From the NCBI GenBank assembly GCA_028554755.1, contig JAPTOF010000024.1, forward strand, positions 124,001 through 188,000: a stretch of DNA of 64,000 bases. Direction: 5' to 3'. Source of the stretch: Cordia subcordata (Eukaryota; Streptophyta; Magnoliopsida; Boraginales; Cordiaceae). The position numbers and the translations under genes are program-made. Every line of letters starts with the position of its first letter. Positions within the stretch are counted from its first letter, which is position 1. This document shows, one piece after another, positions 13,257 through 23,703 of this stretch. Under the pieces are notes generated by a model. It was not told the DNA's origin. It saw only the letters and a program-made list of their open reading frames with translations, and made no database searches.

Positions 13257-14100
13257 TCCACCAGTACTCTCCTTGCCTTTGGGTTTCCTAATAAGTTTAT
13301 GAAATGGATTATGGCTTGCATTACCTCTCCTTGCTATTCTATTGCTATCAACGGGAGTCTTGAGGGTTTTTTCAAAGGAGATAATGGTATTAGACAAGGT
13401 GACCTCTTTCACCTTATCTATTTGTGATTCGCATGGAAGTGCTTTCAAGCATGCTAAATAATTTGAAGAATGATCCAAGATTCAGCTTTCATCCAAATTG
13501 TGGTAACTTGAAGCTCAACCATCTTTGTTTTGCGGATGACCTTTTCATTTTTTGTAAGGGAAATTTGGAGTCCATTGAATGCATCATGGAAATTTTGGTT
13601 AGCTTTCACTCATTCTCAGGCCTCAAAATCAGTAAAGTAAGGAGCAATGTGTTCTTTGGGGGAGTTACAAATGATGTTAAACTTAACATCACTAACAAAG
13701 TTGAATTTGCAGAAGGCATTCTTCCTATCCGCAACTTGGGCAACCCCTTTGTCTCAAGGAAACTCCGTAAAGCAGATTGCCTTCCTCTCATGGAGAAAAT
13801 CACAAAAAAGCTTGATCATTGGTCCATGAAATGGTTGTCCTTTGCTGGAAGATTAATCCTCATCAAGGCCACACTTATTCAGATTTGCTCCTTTTGGACT
13901 AGTGCCATCTTTCTCCTTAAAGAAGTCATTGTTGCCATTGAGAAAAAGTTCAAAGCTTTCCTTTGAGGAGATATAGGGGCTAAGGTTGCTTGGAGAGACA
14001 TATGTTATCCATTTGAGGAAGGTGACCTTGGCATTAGAAGAATTGAAGACATGAATCTCACATTTATACTCAAAATCTTTTGGAGAATCTATACTCATGG
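13257..14100 (+). pseudogene. LINE reverse transcriptase, C-terminal part
   Basis: Remnant of a plant non-LTR retrotransposon RT, which would prime DNA synthesis at a nicked target. Frames give in order 'GFPNKFMKWI', 'IRQGD', 'HLCFADDL' (the FADD catalytic box, near 13,535), 'SGLKIS' and the downstream 'GRLILIKATL' and 'GDLGIRRIEDMN' blocks typical of plant L1-type elements. At least two frame changes and a stop after 'KAFL' break it. The N-terminal half of RT and the endonuclease are absent, as expected for 5' truncation on insertion. Confidence 0.88.
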
Positions 14101-14998
14101 AGACACCTTTTGGAGCTAGTGGTTTCCTGCTAACTACATAAAAGAGGGCTCTATTTGGACTCTTTACCTCAAGAAGGATGCTAGTTGGATCCTAAAGTGT
14201 ATGCTCAAATGCAGTCCCTTTGCAAGAGAAGCTATCACTCATAAGGTGGGAAATGGAAGAAACGCTTTCTTTTGGCTTGATAATTGGCACTCGCCTGGCC
14301 TTCTTCATCACCATTGGAGCTTTACCTTTCCAAACCCTCCATTTCATGCAAAAGTGAGTGACATCTTCATAAATAATGTGTGGGCTTGGCCTATCCAACT
14401 CATTCACTTGAATGTTCCAGATTTTAATCTTAATCACGAGAGCATTCCTCAAATGGCGTGTTCTTTTTCAAGCACACCTTGGAAAACATTAGAAAGAAAA
14501 ATGATATTGTTTCTTGGCACAACATTGTGTGGCTAAAAAATCACAATCCAAGGGATGCTTTCATTTGCTGGCTTAAGTTTCGGGATAGGTTAAGCACAAA
14601 GTATAGGCTTCTCTCTTAAGGATTGGAGCTTAATCCTTTATGCTCTTTTTGCAATTTCGGCTGTGAAACGAGAGAGCACCTCTTCTTTGAATGTTGTTTT
14701 ACTCGAAGAGTATGAAGAAGAGGACTCCAACTTACCAAGGTAAATGCATCTTTGATGGAATTTGAGGGAATTGCTGAATACATCACACCCTTGGCTCTTG
14801 AATCTCATTTGCAAGCCACTATTTTGAAACATTTCCTGGGGGCAGCAATCTACCACATTTGGAACGAAAGAAATAGCTGTGTTTTCAACAAAAGGAGCCA
14901 AGTCTGAAGATCAAATCTTCTCTACTATTTTGATTCTTTTGACATGTAAAGGTTCTCTCTTTTGATTTAATGGAAATCTCACTTACGTCCCAAAAAAA
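14101..14998 (+). pseudogene. LINE C-terminal zinc-finger (zf-RVT) region and poly(A) tail
   Basis: Continuation of the LINE. 'VGNGRNAFFWLDNWH' (near 14,246-14,290) and 'NPLCSFCNFGCETREHLFFEC' (near 14,630-14,695, C-x2-C...H...C) are hallmarks of the plant LINE C-terminal zf-RVT domain. Reading is broken by stops (for example near 14,118 and 14,618). The element ends with an A-rich tail (caaaaaaaataaa) at 14,988-15,001. No target duplication could be identified, because the flanks belong to two different parts of a gypsy element. Confidence 0.8.
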
Positions 14999-15091
14999 AT
15001 AAATTTCTTAGGTAACCCTTTGCATTGGCTTTAGAAATAAACTTAAGATTGGGCTTGCATAGGGAGAAGCAAGGAGAATGTTTGGAGGTGT
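14999..15091 (+). other. Gypsy 3' internal end with polypurine tract
   Basis: About 90 bp match the stretch before the LTR at 29,348 ('gcattggctttagaaataaacttaagattgggcttgc' in sense). The purine-rich 'gagaagcaaggagaatg' and 'tttggaggtgt' directly precede the LTR start TGATG at 15,092, which is the expected position of the plus-strand primer. Confidence 0.75.
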
Positions 15092-16452
15092 TGATGTGTT
15101 ATGTTTTTTTTGTGTGTTTGCATTGTTATTTGTTAATATTTTGGAGGTGTATTGAGCTTAAATAGTTGCATTAGTGTAGTACTTGTGCTAGATATAGACT
15201 TAAGCATATCCAACTTACATAGCAGAGTTTAAAAGGTATATGCTACATTAATGGCTTGTTTTGGATATTATAGGCTAGATTGAGGATTGTTTAGAGATCA
15301 ACGAAGATGAAGATGGTTTGAGGAAGGATTGGAAGCATCATTGAAGATGAAATGTGGAAGAAAATCATGTTGGGAAGCTTCTGGACAAAGGCCAAAGCAA
15401 CCGAAAGCAAATCGGAACTAAAACAAAGCCAAAAGAGAGCAAATAGGTGCTACTGGATCATTATGCTAGCATGTCTATGTGTTTTTGTGGTGATTTCATG
15501 AAGTAGGTATGCTTATATATACATGTCTATGTATGTGTTTGCATACTTAATGGCACAACTAGCTTCTATTGTATACATGTCTATGTATGTGTTTGCATAC
15601 TTAATGGCACAAATAGCTTTTATTGCATATATGTCGGGTACCATTGCTTAAATTGGTGTAATCTAAGTATGTCTGTGTGCTTAGTAGTAGAATACTCTGG
15701 AATATTCACGAACACCATGCCCTAGATGTGTTTGCTTTACGCTTAAACGTTAATACACGCTATTGTGATAATGATCGATGGTGCATAAGCAATGGCTAGG
15801 CTAACTCGAGTCTCCCTTAGCTTTAAATCCAGTAATGGGTTTTAGGGTAGGTTAGTCGACCTTAGACGAACTAGGTCTTGGCTTTAAATCCAGCAAACAG
15901 CTTAGACACTAGGGTCAGATTGATCCAAGTCACCTAGAATCCTAACTAGCTAGCCCTACGGCCTTAAGTCATAAAGACCATATGCTGTGGCTCTAGGGGT
16001 CGACACTTAGGGACGAATTCACACTGAGACTTAAGGTGTAATTAAGAGGTTAATTAGGAGACTAGACGAGAGCAACCAAGTTTAATCCATCAAGCAACCC
16101 TAACAAAAAGTAGTAACGGCCCATTTACAAGATGTAATCACCCTGATCCCCATTTCCACCTGTTTGACTCCCTTAGATTACCTGATTCATCTCATCACAC
16201 ACTCATACACACCACCTTTTATTTTCTTGTTCTTAGATTAGGTTTTCTTTTCCTAAGCTCTGCTCAATCTAAAGCACAAAAAAAATCATAATTTAGGGAC
16301 CTAACACGCAGCTCCTTAGGACACACTTAGCTCGGAAGACCATTTACGTTTGGCCTCCTTGTGGATTGGACCCTGCACTCACACACACTATACTATTACA
16401 CATGACCCATACGCATGCGGGCTATTTAGGCTTATGTTGAGATAGCATATCA
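15092..16452 (+). mobile_element. Gypsy LTR, plus, with internal deletion
   Basis: Begins TGATGTGTTATG after a polypurine tract and ends 'gatagcatatca' (TGATR..YATCA ends). It is 1361 bp against ~1830 bp for full copies. At about 15,450 the U3 jumps from 'gtgctactgga' straight to 'tcattatgctagc', so the TATA region and the leader homologous to the satellite unit are missing. Hairpin-type motifs lie near 15,826 and 15,882, and the conserved 'gtcataaagaccatatgctgtggctctagg' region near 15,965. Confidence 0.85.
15518..15625 (+). repeat. 54-bp tandem duplication in LTR
   Basis: Two adjacent near-identical copies (15,518-15,571 and 15,572-15,625) starting tatacatgtctatgtatgtg, inside the LTR at 15,092. 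Confidence 0.9.
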
Positions 16453-16581
16453 ATGTTAATGAGTGAGACACTGATCGTAGGGCCCATGAGTCACTCAACA
16501 ATGATAACTTCGCCTTCTCGAAAAGCTGAAGCTATTTTGAACAAGGCGTCGTCTTGGACGTTATTACTTCTTGTTATTTGC
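16453..16581. other. 129-bp unassigned spacer between two LTRs
   Basis: Lies between the end of a plus LTR and the start of a minus LTR. It is slightly richer in G/C than its surroundings ('cgtcgtcttggacg', 'gggcccatgagtcactcaac'). It has no match elsewhere in the window that I can see. It could be a remnant of internal sequence or the old target DNA. Confidence 0.4.
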
Positions 16582-18431
16582 TGACGATAGTCATCTCTCA
16601 AGTGCAAGCTCTAAAGACCTGTAAGCATACGGATTGATGTAGTATAGTGTGTGCAAGTGTGGGGTCGAATCTACGGAGAGGCTATGTTATGGGGTGGATT
16701 CTACGTATGTGTCCTAGAGAATGCCGAAAAAGAAACTTAAACCAACTATTTTTGGTGTTTTTGGATGGTCGGGAGCTCTAACTAAAGAAAATAAAACTAC
16801 ACTATGGGAATGGAAAGTTTGGAGACAAGCTATCTAGAGAGAACTAACAGATGGAAATGATTAAGGTGACATTTACTTGTCAATAGGTGATCCTAGACTC
16901 CAATACTATGGGATTACATGGAATGGCTTAATCATCAATTGCTCTTTTATTAGGTTGCTTAGTTAATGTCCTAATTTCTGTCTAGGACTTGGTGCTGATT
17001 CGTCCCTAAGCGGTGCCTCCTAAAGCTACGGCGTGGTCCTTTTGACCTAGGGCCTTAAGAGTGACTAACTAATTTCCTAGGTGACCTAGAACAAACCTAT
17101 CCTAGTACGTAAATCATTAGATGGATTTAAAACCAAGACCTAGTGTTGCTAGGGTCGACTAAATCTAGCCAAAAACCTATTGGCTAGATTTAAAGTCAAA
17201 AGAGACTCGATTTAGACTAGCCTTTAATTATGCTTCATCATTCTAGGGTTAGAATAGCGGGATTTGACCTATTAACGCATTCATACATGTTCTAAGCCAA
17301 GGTGTTTGGGAATAAAGGGACCTATTTGACTACCAAACATTGTCATGCTCTGATTACACCATTAAAAACACTTTTGAACCAACATGTATGCAATATTGAG
17401 GTCATATTTACTAATAGGCATGCAAACATACACATAGACATGAATATAAGCATTACCCACTTCATAAGATCCACACATAAACATATAGACATGATTATAG
17501 AATGAACTAGAGGTGTTTAGTAGCAAATCGACTTCAATTTATACATATGCAACTCTTATAGGCATATTATCAAACTTCTAGACATGTATAGAACAATAGC
17601 CATTGAAACAAGAAAAACATAGCATATGTATATACATTAAGCCATTAAATCACATAATATAGAAGCATAGAATCAACCCATTATACAAGTGTCATCACCT
17701 TAAACAAATCTACTCAAACATAATATAATATAGGATGAAAGAGAGAATAGAAAACTCCCTTTCCATCCTAGCAATTCTTGTATAAAAATCTTGAGTAGAC
17801 TTCAATCCAAATGTTTAAAACCCTTCAAATGAGATTAAAACTAGGTGAAAAGAGTGTGTTGGAAGTTGATGAAAGAGAAATTAGGGTATGGAGATGGGTG
17901 TTAAAGAATATTTCTTATTGTTTTATAAAATGACCAAAAGCGGCCTTACATAGCCAATTTTTACGACTACCGGAACACTTAACTGGAGCACCGGTACCAA
18001 GGGGCCTCCATTCCAGTACTAAAAGCTCTCTGTTTTTGGCAGAATAGAGCTGGTACACTGGTACTTTGAAACCAGTGTTCCAGTAGTGCCTATTTGCTCT
18101 TTTTTGGCTTCGTTTTAGCTCCGTTTTGCTTCCAATTGTCTTGACATTTGCCCGAAAGCCTCCAAACTTGATTTTCTTCCACTTTTCCTCTTCAATTATG
18201 CTTCCAATCCTTACTCAAGCCATCTCCATCTTTGTTGATATTCAACCAATCCTCAATCTCACCTATAATATCCAAAACAAGCCATTAATGTAGCATTTAC
18301 ATTTCAAATTCAACTATGTACAGTTTTAAATGCTTAAGCCTCTACCTAGCACAAGTACTACACTAATACAACTATTTAAGCTCAATACATCTCTAGAACA
18401 ATTCAAACACACATAAAAACACAACACATCA
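16582..18431 (-). mobile_element. Athila-like 3' LTR, minus orientation
   Basis: 1850 bp. The left edge reads tgacgatagtcatc, the complement of the LTR 3' end. The right edge reads acacatca, the complement of TGATGTGT, and is followed by a polypurine tract on the minus strand. The order of LTR landmarks is the reverse of the LTR at 29,348. The U3 region (about 17,960-18,080) has a cluster of 'ggtac'/'accgg' palindromic half-sites. Confidence 0.88.
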
Positions 18432-18470
18432 ACACCCCCCAAGCCCTCTTCTTGCTTGTCCCCAAGTAAG
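18432..18470 (-). promoter_or_regulatory. 3' polypurine tract (minus strand)
   Basis: Plus strand reads acaccccccaagccc then tcttcttgcttgtcc. On the minus strand this is a purine-rich run ending gtgt immediately before the LTR start TGATG, the position of the plus-strand primer in LTR elements. Confidence 0.8.
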
Positions 18471-18861
18471 CGAATCTTAAGTTTATTTCTAAAGCTAATG
18501 CAAAGGGTTACCTAGGGGATTGACTTATTATCAAGGTTAGTCTGAGAAGCATGAAGGGGGCATTTCTATTGTGGAGAGATCCCCAAGTCTCTTTGGATCC
18601 TCCCTCTACTCATAAAGGGCATCACTCCTCATGGGAATTTCCCAAGTAGCCAAACCACCATAAAGCCTAGGATTCTAACTCACGCACTTGGGATGTTGAT
18701 ATTTCATGCCCCCTCAACTAACATGGCCTCCCTAACATGCACCAAGCCTCAAAGACAGGATAAGAGAATATATAAATGTAATGGCTTAAAAGCCTTATTC
18801 ACATATTTAGAAAGATGATAGCATGGACTAAGTTGACATTGTGTCACTTATGCACTTATTC

Positions 18862-18990
18862 ACAAAATTTTTTTGGTGCCTTTGGCTTTTTTTTTCTTTT
18901 TCTCTTTTTCAAATTTTTTTTCTTTTTCATCTTTTTTGTATTATTGCACCTTTTTGCCTTTTTCAATTTTTTTTTTTGGATTTTTTTCAT
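18862..18990 (-). repeat. Long T/C (A/G on sense) tract in 3' non-coding region
   Basis: Runs of T broken by C and short words. On the element's sense strand it is an A/G-rich stretch followed by a conserved segment containing 'gaataagtgcataagtgac'. The same tract and neighbour occur at 28,785-28,960 (plus) and 46,570-46,710 (minus). Confidence 0.8.
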
Positions 18991-19385
18991 GCTTTGTGTT
19001 GTATTCACACAAAAAGGAAAGAAAAAGAAAGGCATAGGCCCAAGAAAAGGACCAATCAAGGGAAGGGCACTCTCATCAACAATCCTTTTTTTCTTTCACT
19101 CTTTCCTACCAAGCTATGGGATGGCTACAAGGATCATTCTTAAAGGTCCTCACTCCCCATAACTTTCAAGGGCATCTCCTCCAAGTCTTGATTCTCTCTC
19201 CAATCTATTCACTTCCCCACGATGCTACTCATACTGACTAATCAATTGAGTCAACCACAATAGCCAACACAATGATCGGCCAAGAAATAAACAACTCTAC
19301 ATGCATAAAAATTTGAAAAATTTTCACCATTTTAAGCACTCAATGCACATCTACCTTACACAAAGTATAAAATAATAAGACCAAA

Positions 19386-19436
19386 CCGCCACACCCCTAA
19401 ACCTAAACTTTGCTTGTCCTCAAGCAAATAGAGCAA
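19386..19436 (-). promoter_or_regulatory. Internal polypurine-tract-like motif
   Basis: Plus strand ccgccacacccctaaacc then taaactttgcttgtcctcaagc. On the sense strand it reads gaggacaagcaaagtttagg then tttaggggtgtgg, nearly the same as true polypurine tracts of this family, but about 950 bp from the LTR. Confidence 0.7.
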
Positions 19437-19860
19437 AGCACAAAAACAAGTAAATTGGCTTTACAAAGCAAGTAAGGGTGATGGGGATGGGGTAAAAACA
19501 TGGGGAACAAGTGGAGAAAGGATAGATACAACCTTGCATTTTCGTCAAAGCTCTCCATGCCAATAATAAATCACTATACTATTAACCCTATAACTATCCA
19601 AAGACACTCAAAGAAGACAAGGTTAGTAGCATTGCCTATGTATGCTTGCATTGGCATGTGCAATAATGAGCAATGGTGTATATTAATGGACAAAGGATCG
19701 GGATTCAACACTTTGGTATGGGTGCAAGAAAGATAAAAGAAAAGAAAATAAAATAAGTGCAAAATCGCAAATTGAACCTAGGTTGCATCCTAATGGTGCT
19801 AACGACCATGCCGTCAGCCAAGCAAACACTAACCCATCTTCAACCTCCATATATAGGATC

Positions 19861-20905
19861 CTAAAGCATTAAAACTTCCACACAAGCCATGCTTGGATCA
19901 TATGCATACTTTAGGCGTTGCCCATTCACAGTCAATTCTCGACCATCCTTCAAGTCCTTGATCTTGATTTCTCTGGAAAGATAGGCAACTAACACCTCAT
20001 ATAGACCATCCCATCTTAACTTGAGCTTACCTAGAAAGAGCTTCAAACATGAGTTAAACAACCAAACTTTATCAAAGGTAGGGAATGATTTCTTAAGAAT
20101 GTCTTTATCATGAATTCTCTTCATCCTATCCTTATAAAGCTTGGCATTCTCATACGCATCAAACCTAAGCTCTTCCAATTCCGCTAGGTCAATCTTTCTC
20201 TTCTCACCCCCTCTTGCCAAATCAAAATTAGGGCTTAAATGGCCCAATAAGCCCTATGCTCTAGTTCTACCGACAAGTGACAAGCTTTCCCATAAAACAA
20301 TCTATACAGAGACATACCAATGAGAGTCTTAAAGGTAGTATGGTAGGCCCACAAAGCATTATTTAGCCTAATAGACCAATCTCTCCTATCAAGCCTAACC
20401 ATTTTCTCTAAAATGTGCTTGATCTCCCTATTGGATGCCTCCACTTGTCCATTAGTTTGCAGGTGATAAGGAGTAGCTATCTTGTGGGTGACTGAATATC
20501 TTCTCAACAAGGCATCTAAAGTCCTATGGTGAAAATGCAAACCCTAAGGACTCCATATCTAGAGAAAAGGTTCTCCTTAATGAACTTAACCACTACCCTA
20601 TGGCCATTAGTGCGTGTGGGAATAGCCTCAACCCATTTTGACACATAATCAATAGCCACTAAAATGTATTGGTACCTAAAGAAAGGTGGAAATGGACCCA
20701 TGAAATCTATACCCCAAATATAAAATAACTCACATTGAAGAATAGGCGATAAAGGCATCATGTTTCTCCTAGAGATAGACCCAGATTGTTGACATCTAAA
20801 ACACTTTTTGTAATATTCTTGGGCATTCCTAAAGAGAGTGGACCAAAATAATCCACATTGCAAGACGTTCGTGGTGGTCTTCTTCCTACTAAAATAGCCT
20901 AATAT
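19861..20905 (-). pseudogene. Ty3/gypsy (Athila-like) integrase, N-truncated, minus
   Basis: Reading from 20,905 leftwards: 'GLFWSTLFRNAQEYYKKCFRCQ' (C-x2-C half of the zinc-binding domain), 'WGIDFMGPFPP' with the first catalytic Asp, 'VAIDYVSKWVEAIPT', then '[20 protein letters not shown]' carrying the catalytic Glu, and a C-terminal part with '[17 protein letters not shown]' ending near 'LKYAYDPS'. The second catalytic Asp region (DGG) has been lost. Frame changes occur near 20,240 and 20,530. The gene is cut at about 20,905, where a plus-strand gag begins. The product would insert element DNA into the genome; this copy is dead. Confidence 0.9.
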
Positions 20906-20911
20906 GTTGGT

Positions 20912-22440
20912 CATGCTTCCTTTCTTCTACAAGAGAAGCAATGAGAGTCCTCTAAAGCATATTACCAATTTTGTTGAGATAAGCTCCACTCTCCACGTCC
21001 CCAATGTCTCCAAAGACGCCATACATCTAAGATTGTTTCCTTTCTCTCTTAAGGATAAGGCTAGGGCTTGGTTGCATTCCTTACTTAAGGGTTGCATTAC
21101 CACATAAGTTGAGCTTCAATCTAAGTTCTTTCAAAAATTTTATCCCATGGCCAAGACAGCTGATCTTAGGACCGCCATTATGACTTTCTCCCAACATGAT
21201 CTAGAATTCTTTCATGAGGCTTAGAAAAGGTTCAAAGACCTTCTTAGACAATGTCCATACCATGGGCACAGCAATCATGACCTATTATACTATTTTTTTT
21301 AGACTTAAATAAACAAAATAGGATAATGGTCAATGCGGCCTTCGATGGTGGTTTTTATCTTTTGAGACCGACTGAGGCGTGGGAGAAAATGGAGTTGATG
21401 AACCAAAATTCTTTTCAAAATTTTGCTATGGAAAGATCTAGTCGAGGAGGCAATAGGAAAAGTGTTAATGAGGTTGGAGTCTCTTTAGATTTACCCGCTA
21501 AGGTAAAGGCATTGATGAATAAGTTAGATCAATTCATTTCATTGTCTCTTTCATCTCATGGTCATAAGCCTAGTTTCATAGGTTCTTCCTCTGCCCCTTT
21601 AGTTGTTGAGGTTTATGCATTGTGTTCCAAGTTGTCTTATGAGACCGTAGCTTAGCCTTTAGCATCCCAATTTCCCAAATTGATGAAAGAGTAAGTGTGT
21701 GCTACTCAAGGTTATTCTGTTAAGTACAACCCGTACTCAAACACATACAATCTGGGTTAGAGGGACAACCTAAAATTTTCTTGGAGACAAAGTCAGCATG
21801 AGTCTAGTTCACATTCCCAGGCCCCACTTTAGTAGCAACCCTATCTTGCTAATCCTCTAGGGTTTTACCATGTCAATCAATTTAGGCTTCCTAGTGTTCC
21901 TTAGCCACAAGCACTCCCTACTCCTTCTAGTAGTCAGTCTACTAACGATAATAAGATTGGGAAAATGTTTCAATCGATGCAGCAGGAGTTAACTAGTTGT
22001 AGGCAACAAATAGAGAGTTATCAGGCTAGGGTAGATACCCAGTTAAGATAGTTTGCCAAGCAGATGAGCACTAGAGACCCTGGAAAATTGCCTTCTCAAC
22101 TAGAGATAAACCCTGGAGTCCAATCCTGTTCCTCCACTGATACCACTTATCCCCCTGAAGCCCAGGATAAGGCCATTAGCACTCTTAGAAGCGGTAGGAT
22201 AGTGGATAATAGGGTAAGAGTTAACTTTGCAGTGCCTGCACCTAGTGGTTCTTCCGAGTTTAAAGAGCCACATAGTAGCCCTGTTGAGAGAGATTCTAGA
22301 GAGGGTCCTGTTGAGAGAGTTGAGCCTATTAGAGACCATGGAGAAAGTAGTACTTCCATCTTCATTGGGAGGAAAAGGAGCCTATTGATAATTCCCATGT
22401 GTCTAGAGGTGTTGCACCTAGAGTTCCCTTCCTATTCGCT
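20912..22440 (+). pseudogene. Athila-like gag, N-truncated
   Basis: Gag forms the particle that packages element RNA. Visible blocks: 'NESPLKHITNFVEI...DAIHLRLFPFSLKDKARAWLHSL' (20,937-21,100), the gag core of this clade; 'NRIMVNAAFDGGFY...AWEKMELM' (21,300-21,400); a linker with 'YNPYSNTYN' and 'FSWRQ' (near 21,725-21,790); and 'GKLPSQLEINP...ISTLRSGRIVDN' (22,080-22,213), the conserved tail before protease. Stops interrupt at least at 21,105, 21,225, 21,655 and 21,755. The N-terminus and 5' LTR are missing at the head-to-head junction. Confidence 0.88.
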
Positions 22441-23085
22441 TTAAAAAGGCCCACACCTAGCAAAGATTCTAATTTTTTCAAGATTTTAGAGCATCTTAAG
22501 GACCTTAAGGTTAATCTTTCTTTGATATATGCGATCCTTTCCATTCCCTCTTATTCTATGTTCTTCAAAGATATTTGTACAGGGAAGCGTAGGTCATCGA
22601 ACATTCCTAAGAAGGTGGGGCTTACAGAGAAAGTGAATAGTATTTGCACTTCGGGCCTCCCGCCCAAGATGAGTGACCCTGGAGCTTTCACTATTCCTTG
22701 TAGGATTAGAAAGACTCAGATTGATCATAACTTGTTAGATTTAGGATCTAGTATGAATCTCATTCCCTATTCTATCAACAGTTAGGTTTAGGTGAGTTGT
22801 CCCCTACACATGTTACTCTTCAGCTAGCTGCTAGGTCTGAGCGTAGACTTAGGGGTGTGATAGAGGATGTTATGGTCCAAGCAGGTGAGTTCGTGTACCC
22901 TGTTGACTTCAAAGTGTTAGATATGGATTCGAGACATAACTCTAGATATTTCACTCCCTTCCTTACTATCACGAATGCTATTATTCATTGTAGATCGGGG
23001 TTATTAGAGATGAAATTTAGGAATTTGAGGTCTACTATAATGGTTGCTGAGGCGGTAAATAGCGAGTTCTTTGATTGATAAGTCA
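22441..23085 (+). pseudogene. Athila-like protease
   Basis: Aspartic protease of the polyprotein. 'LPPKMSDPGAFTIPC' is followed by 'NLLDLGSSMNLIPYS' (near 22,730-22,770). The usual catalytic context is DLGAS; here it reads DLGSS, so the Asp is kept. After a stop near 22,783 the reading continues with 'VTLQLAARSERRLRGVIEDVMVQ' and 'PVDFKVLDMD' (22,813-22,926), the flap and substrate side of the family. The frame is lost again before RT. Confidence 0.85.
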
Positions 23086-23189
23086 CTTGAGGTTAATCCT
23101 TATAGTCTTGATTCTAGTGATGTTCCCATTGATGATGTTGAGGTTGAGACCCCCTTGGTTGAGCCTAGTTCTTCTTTAGATCTCTAACC

Positions 23190-23703
23190 CATTCCCGATC
23201 ACTTGAATTATATTTTCCTAGACCCTAGTGAGACCCTTCCGGTTATCATAGCTTCTGATCTTTCTAAAGAGCATGAGGAGTGTCTCTTAAAGGTTCTTAG
23301 GAAACATAGAAAGGCTATAGGATGGAAACTTGATGATTTGAGAGGAATTGACCCTTCGGTTTGCATGCATCATATTCACCTTGAGGATAGAGCCATTCCT
23401 TCTAAGAAGATGTAAAGGAGGCTAAACCCACACATGAGTGAACTAGTTAAAAAAGAGATCATTAAGCTTTTAGGTGCAGGCATTATTTATCTAATCTATG
23501 ATAGTAAGTGGGTTAGCCTGGTTCAAGTTATCCCTAAGAAGTTCGGGGTCACGTTTGTGGAGAATGAGAGAGGAGAGCTTATCCCTACACTTACTCCCAC
23601 GAGTTAGAGAGTTTGTATTGACTATATGAAGCTCAACTCCAAAACTAGGAAAGATCATTTCCTATTGCCTTTCCTAGACCAAATCTTAGATAGCGTAACT
23701 AGG
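23190..23703 (+). pseudogene. Athila-like reverse transcriptase, N-terminal part
   Basis: Begins with 'LSKEHEECLLKVLRKHRKAIGWKLDDLRGIDPSVCMHHI' and 'LNPHMSELVKKEIIKLLGAGIIY', then 'VCIDYMKLNSKTRKDHFLLPFLDQILD'. These are fingers-domain blocks of gypsy RT. There are stops at 23,415 and 23,607. It is cut at 23,704 by a minus-strand LTR. The segment between 'FLDQILD' and 'NQIPV', which holds the first catalytic Asp box (normally about 18 residues), is absent on both sides of the inserted LTR, so it was deleted. Confidence 0.9.

Larger units (their letters stand above)
18471..19860 (-). other. 3' non-coding region of Athila-like element (minus)
   Basis: About 1.4 kb between integrase and the polypurine tract. 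It matches 27,959-29,316 (plus) and 46,191-47,870 (minus). It contains a long pyrimidine run on the plus strand (18,862-18,990) and a second polypurine-like motif (19,386-19,436). Open frames here come from the low-complexity run and are not supported as genes. No env-like gene is visible. Confidence 0.78.

Noticed and set aside
18815..19162. Phe-rich open frames of 100-115 codons
   Set aside because: Produced by a T/C low-complexity tract in the 3' non-coding region of a gypsy element.
18471..19860. Env-like gene expected in some Athila elements
   Set aside because: No open frame, signal peptide or membrane segment conserved between the three related 3' regions.
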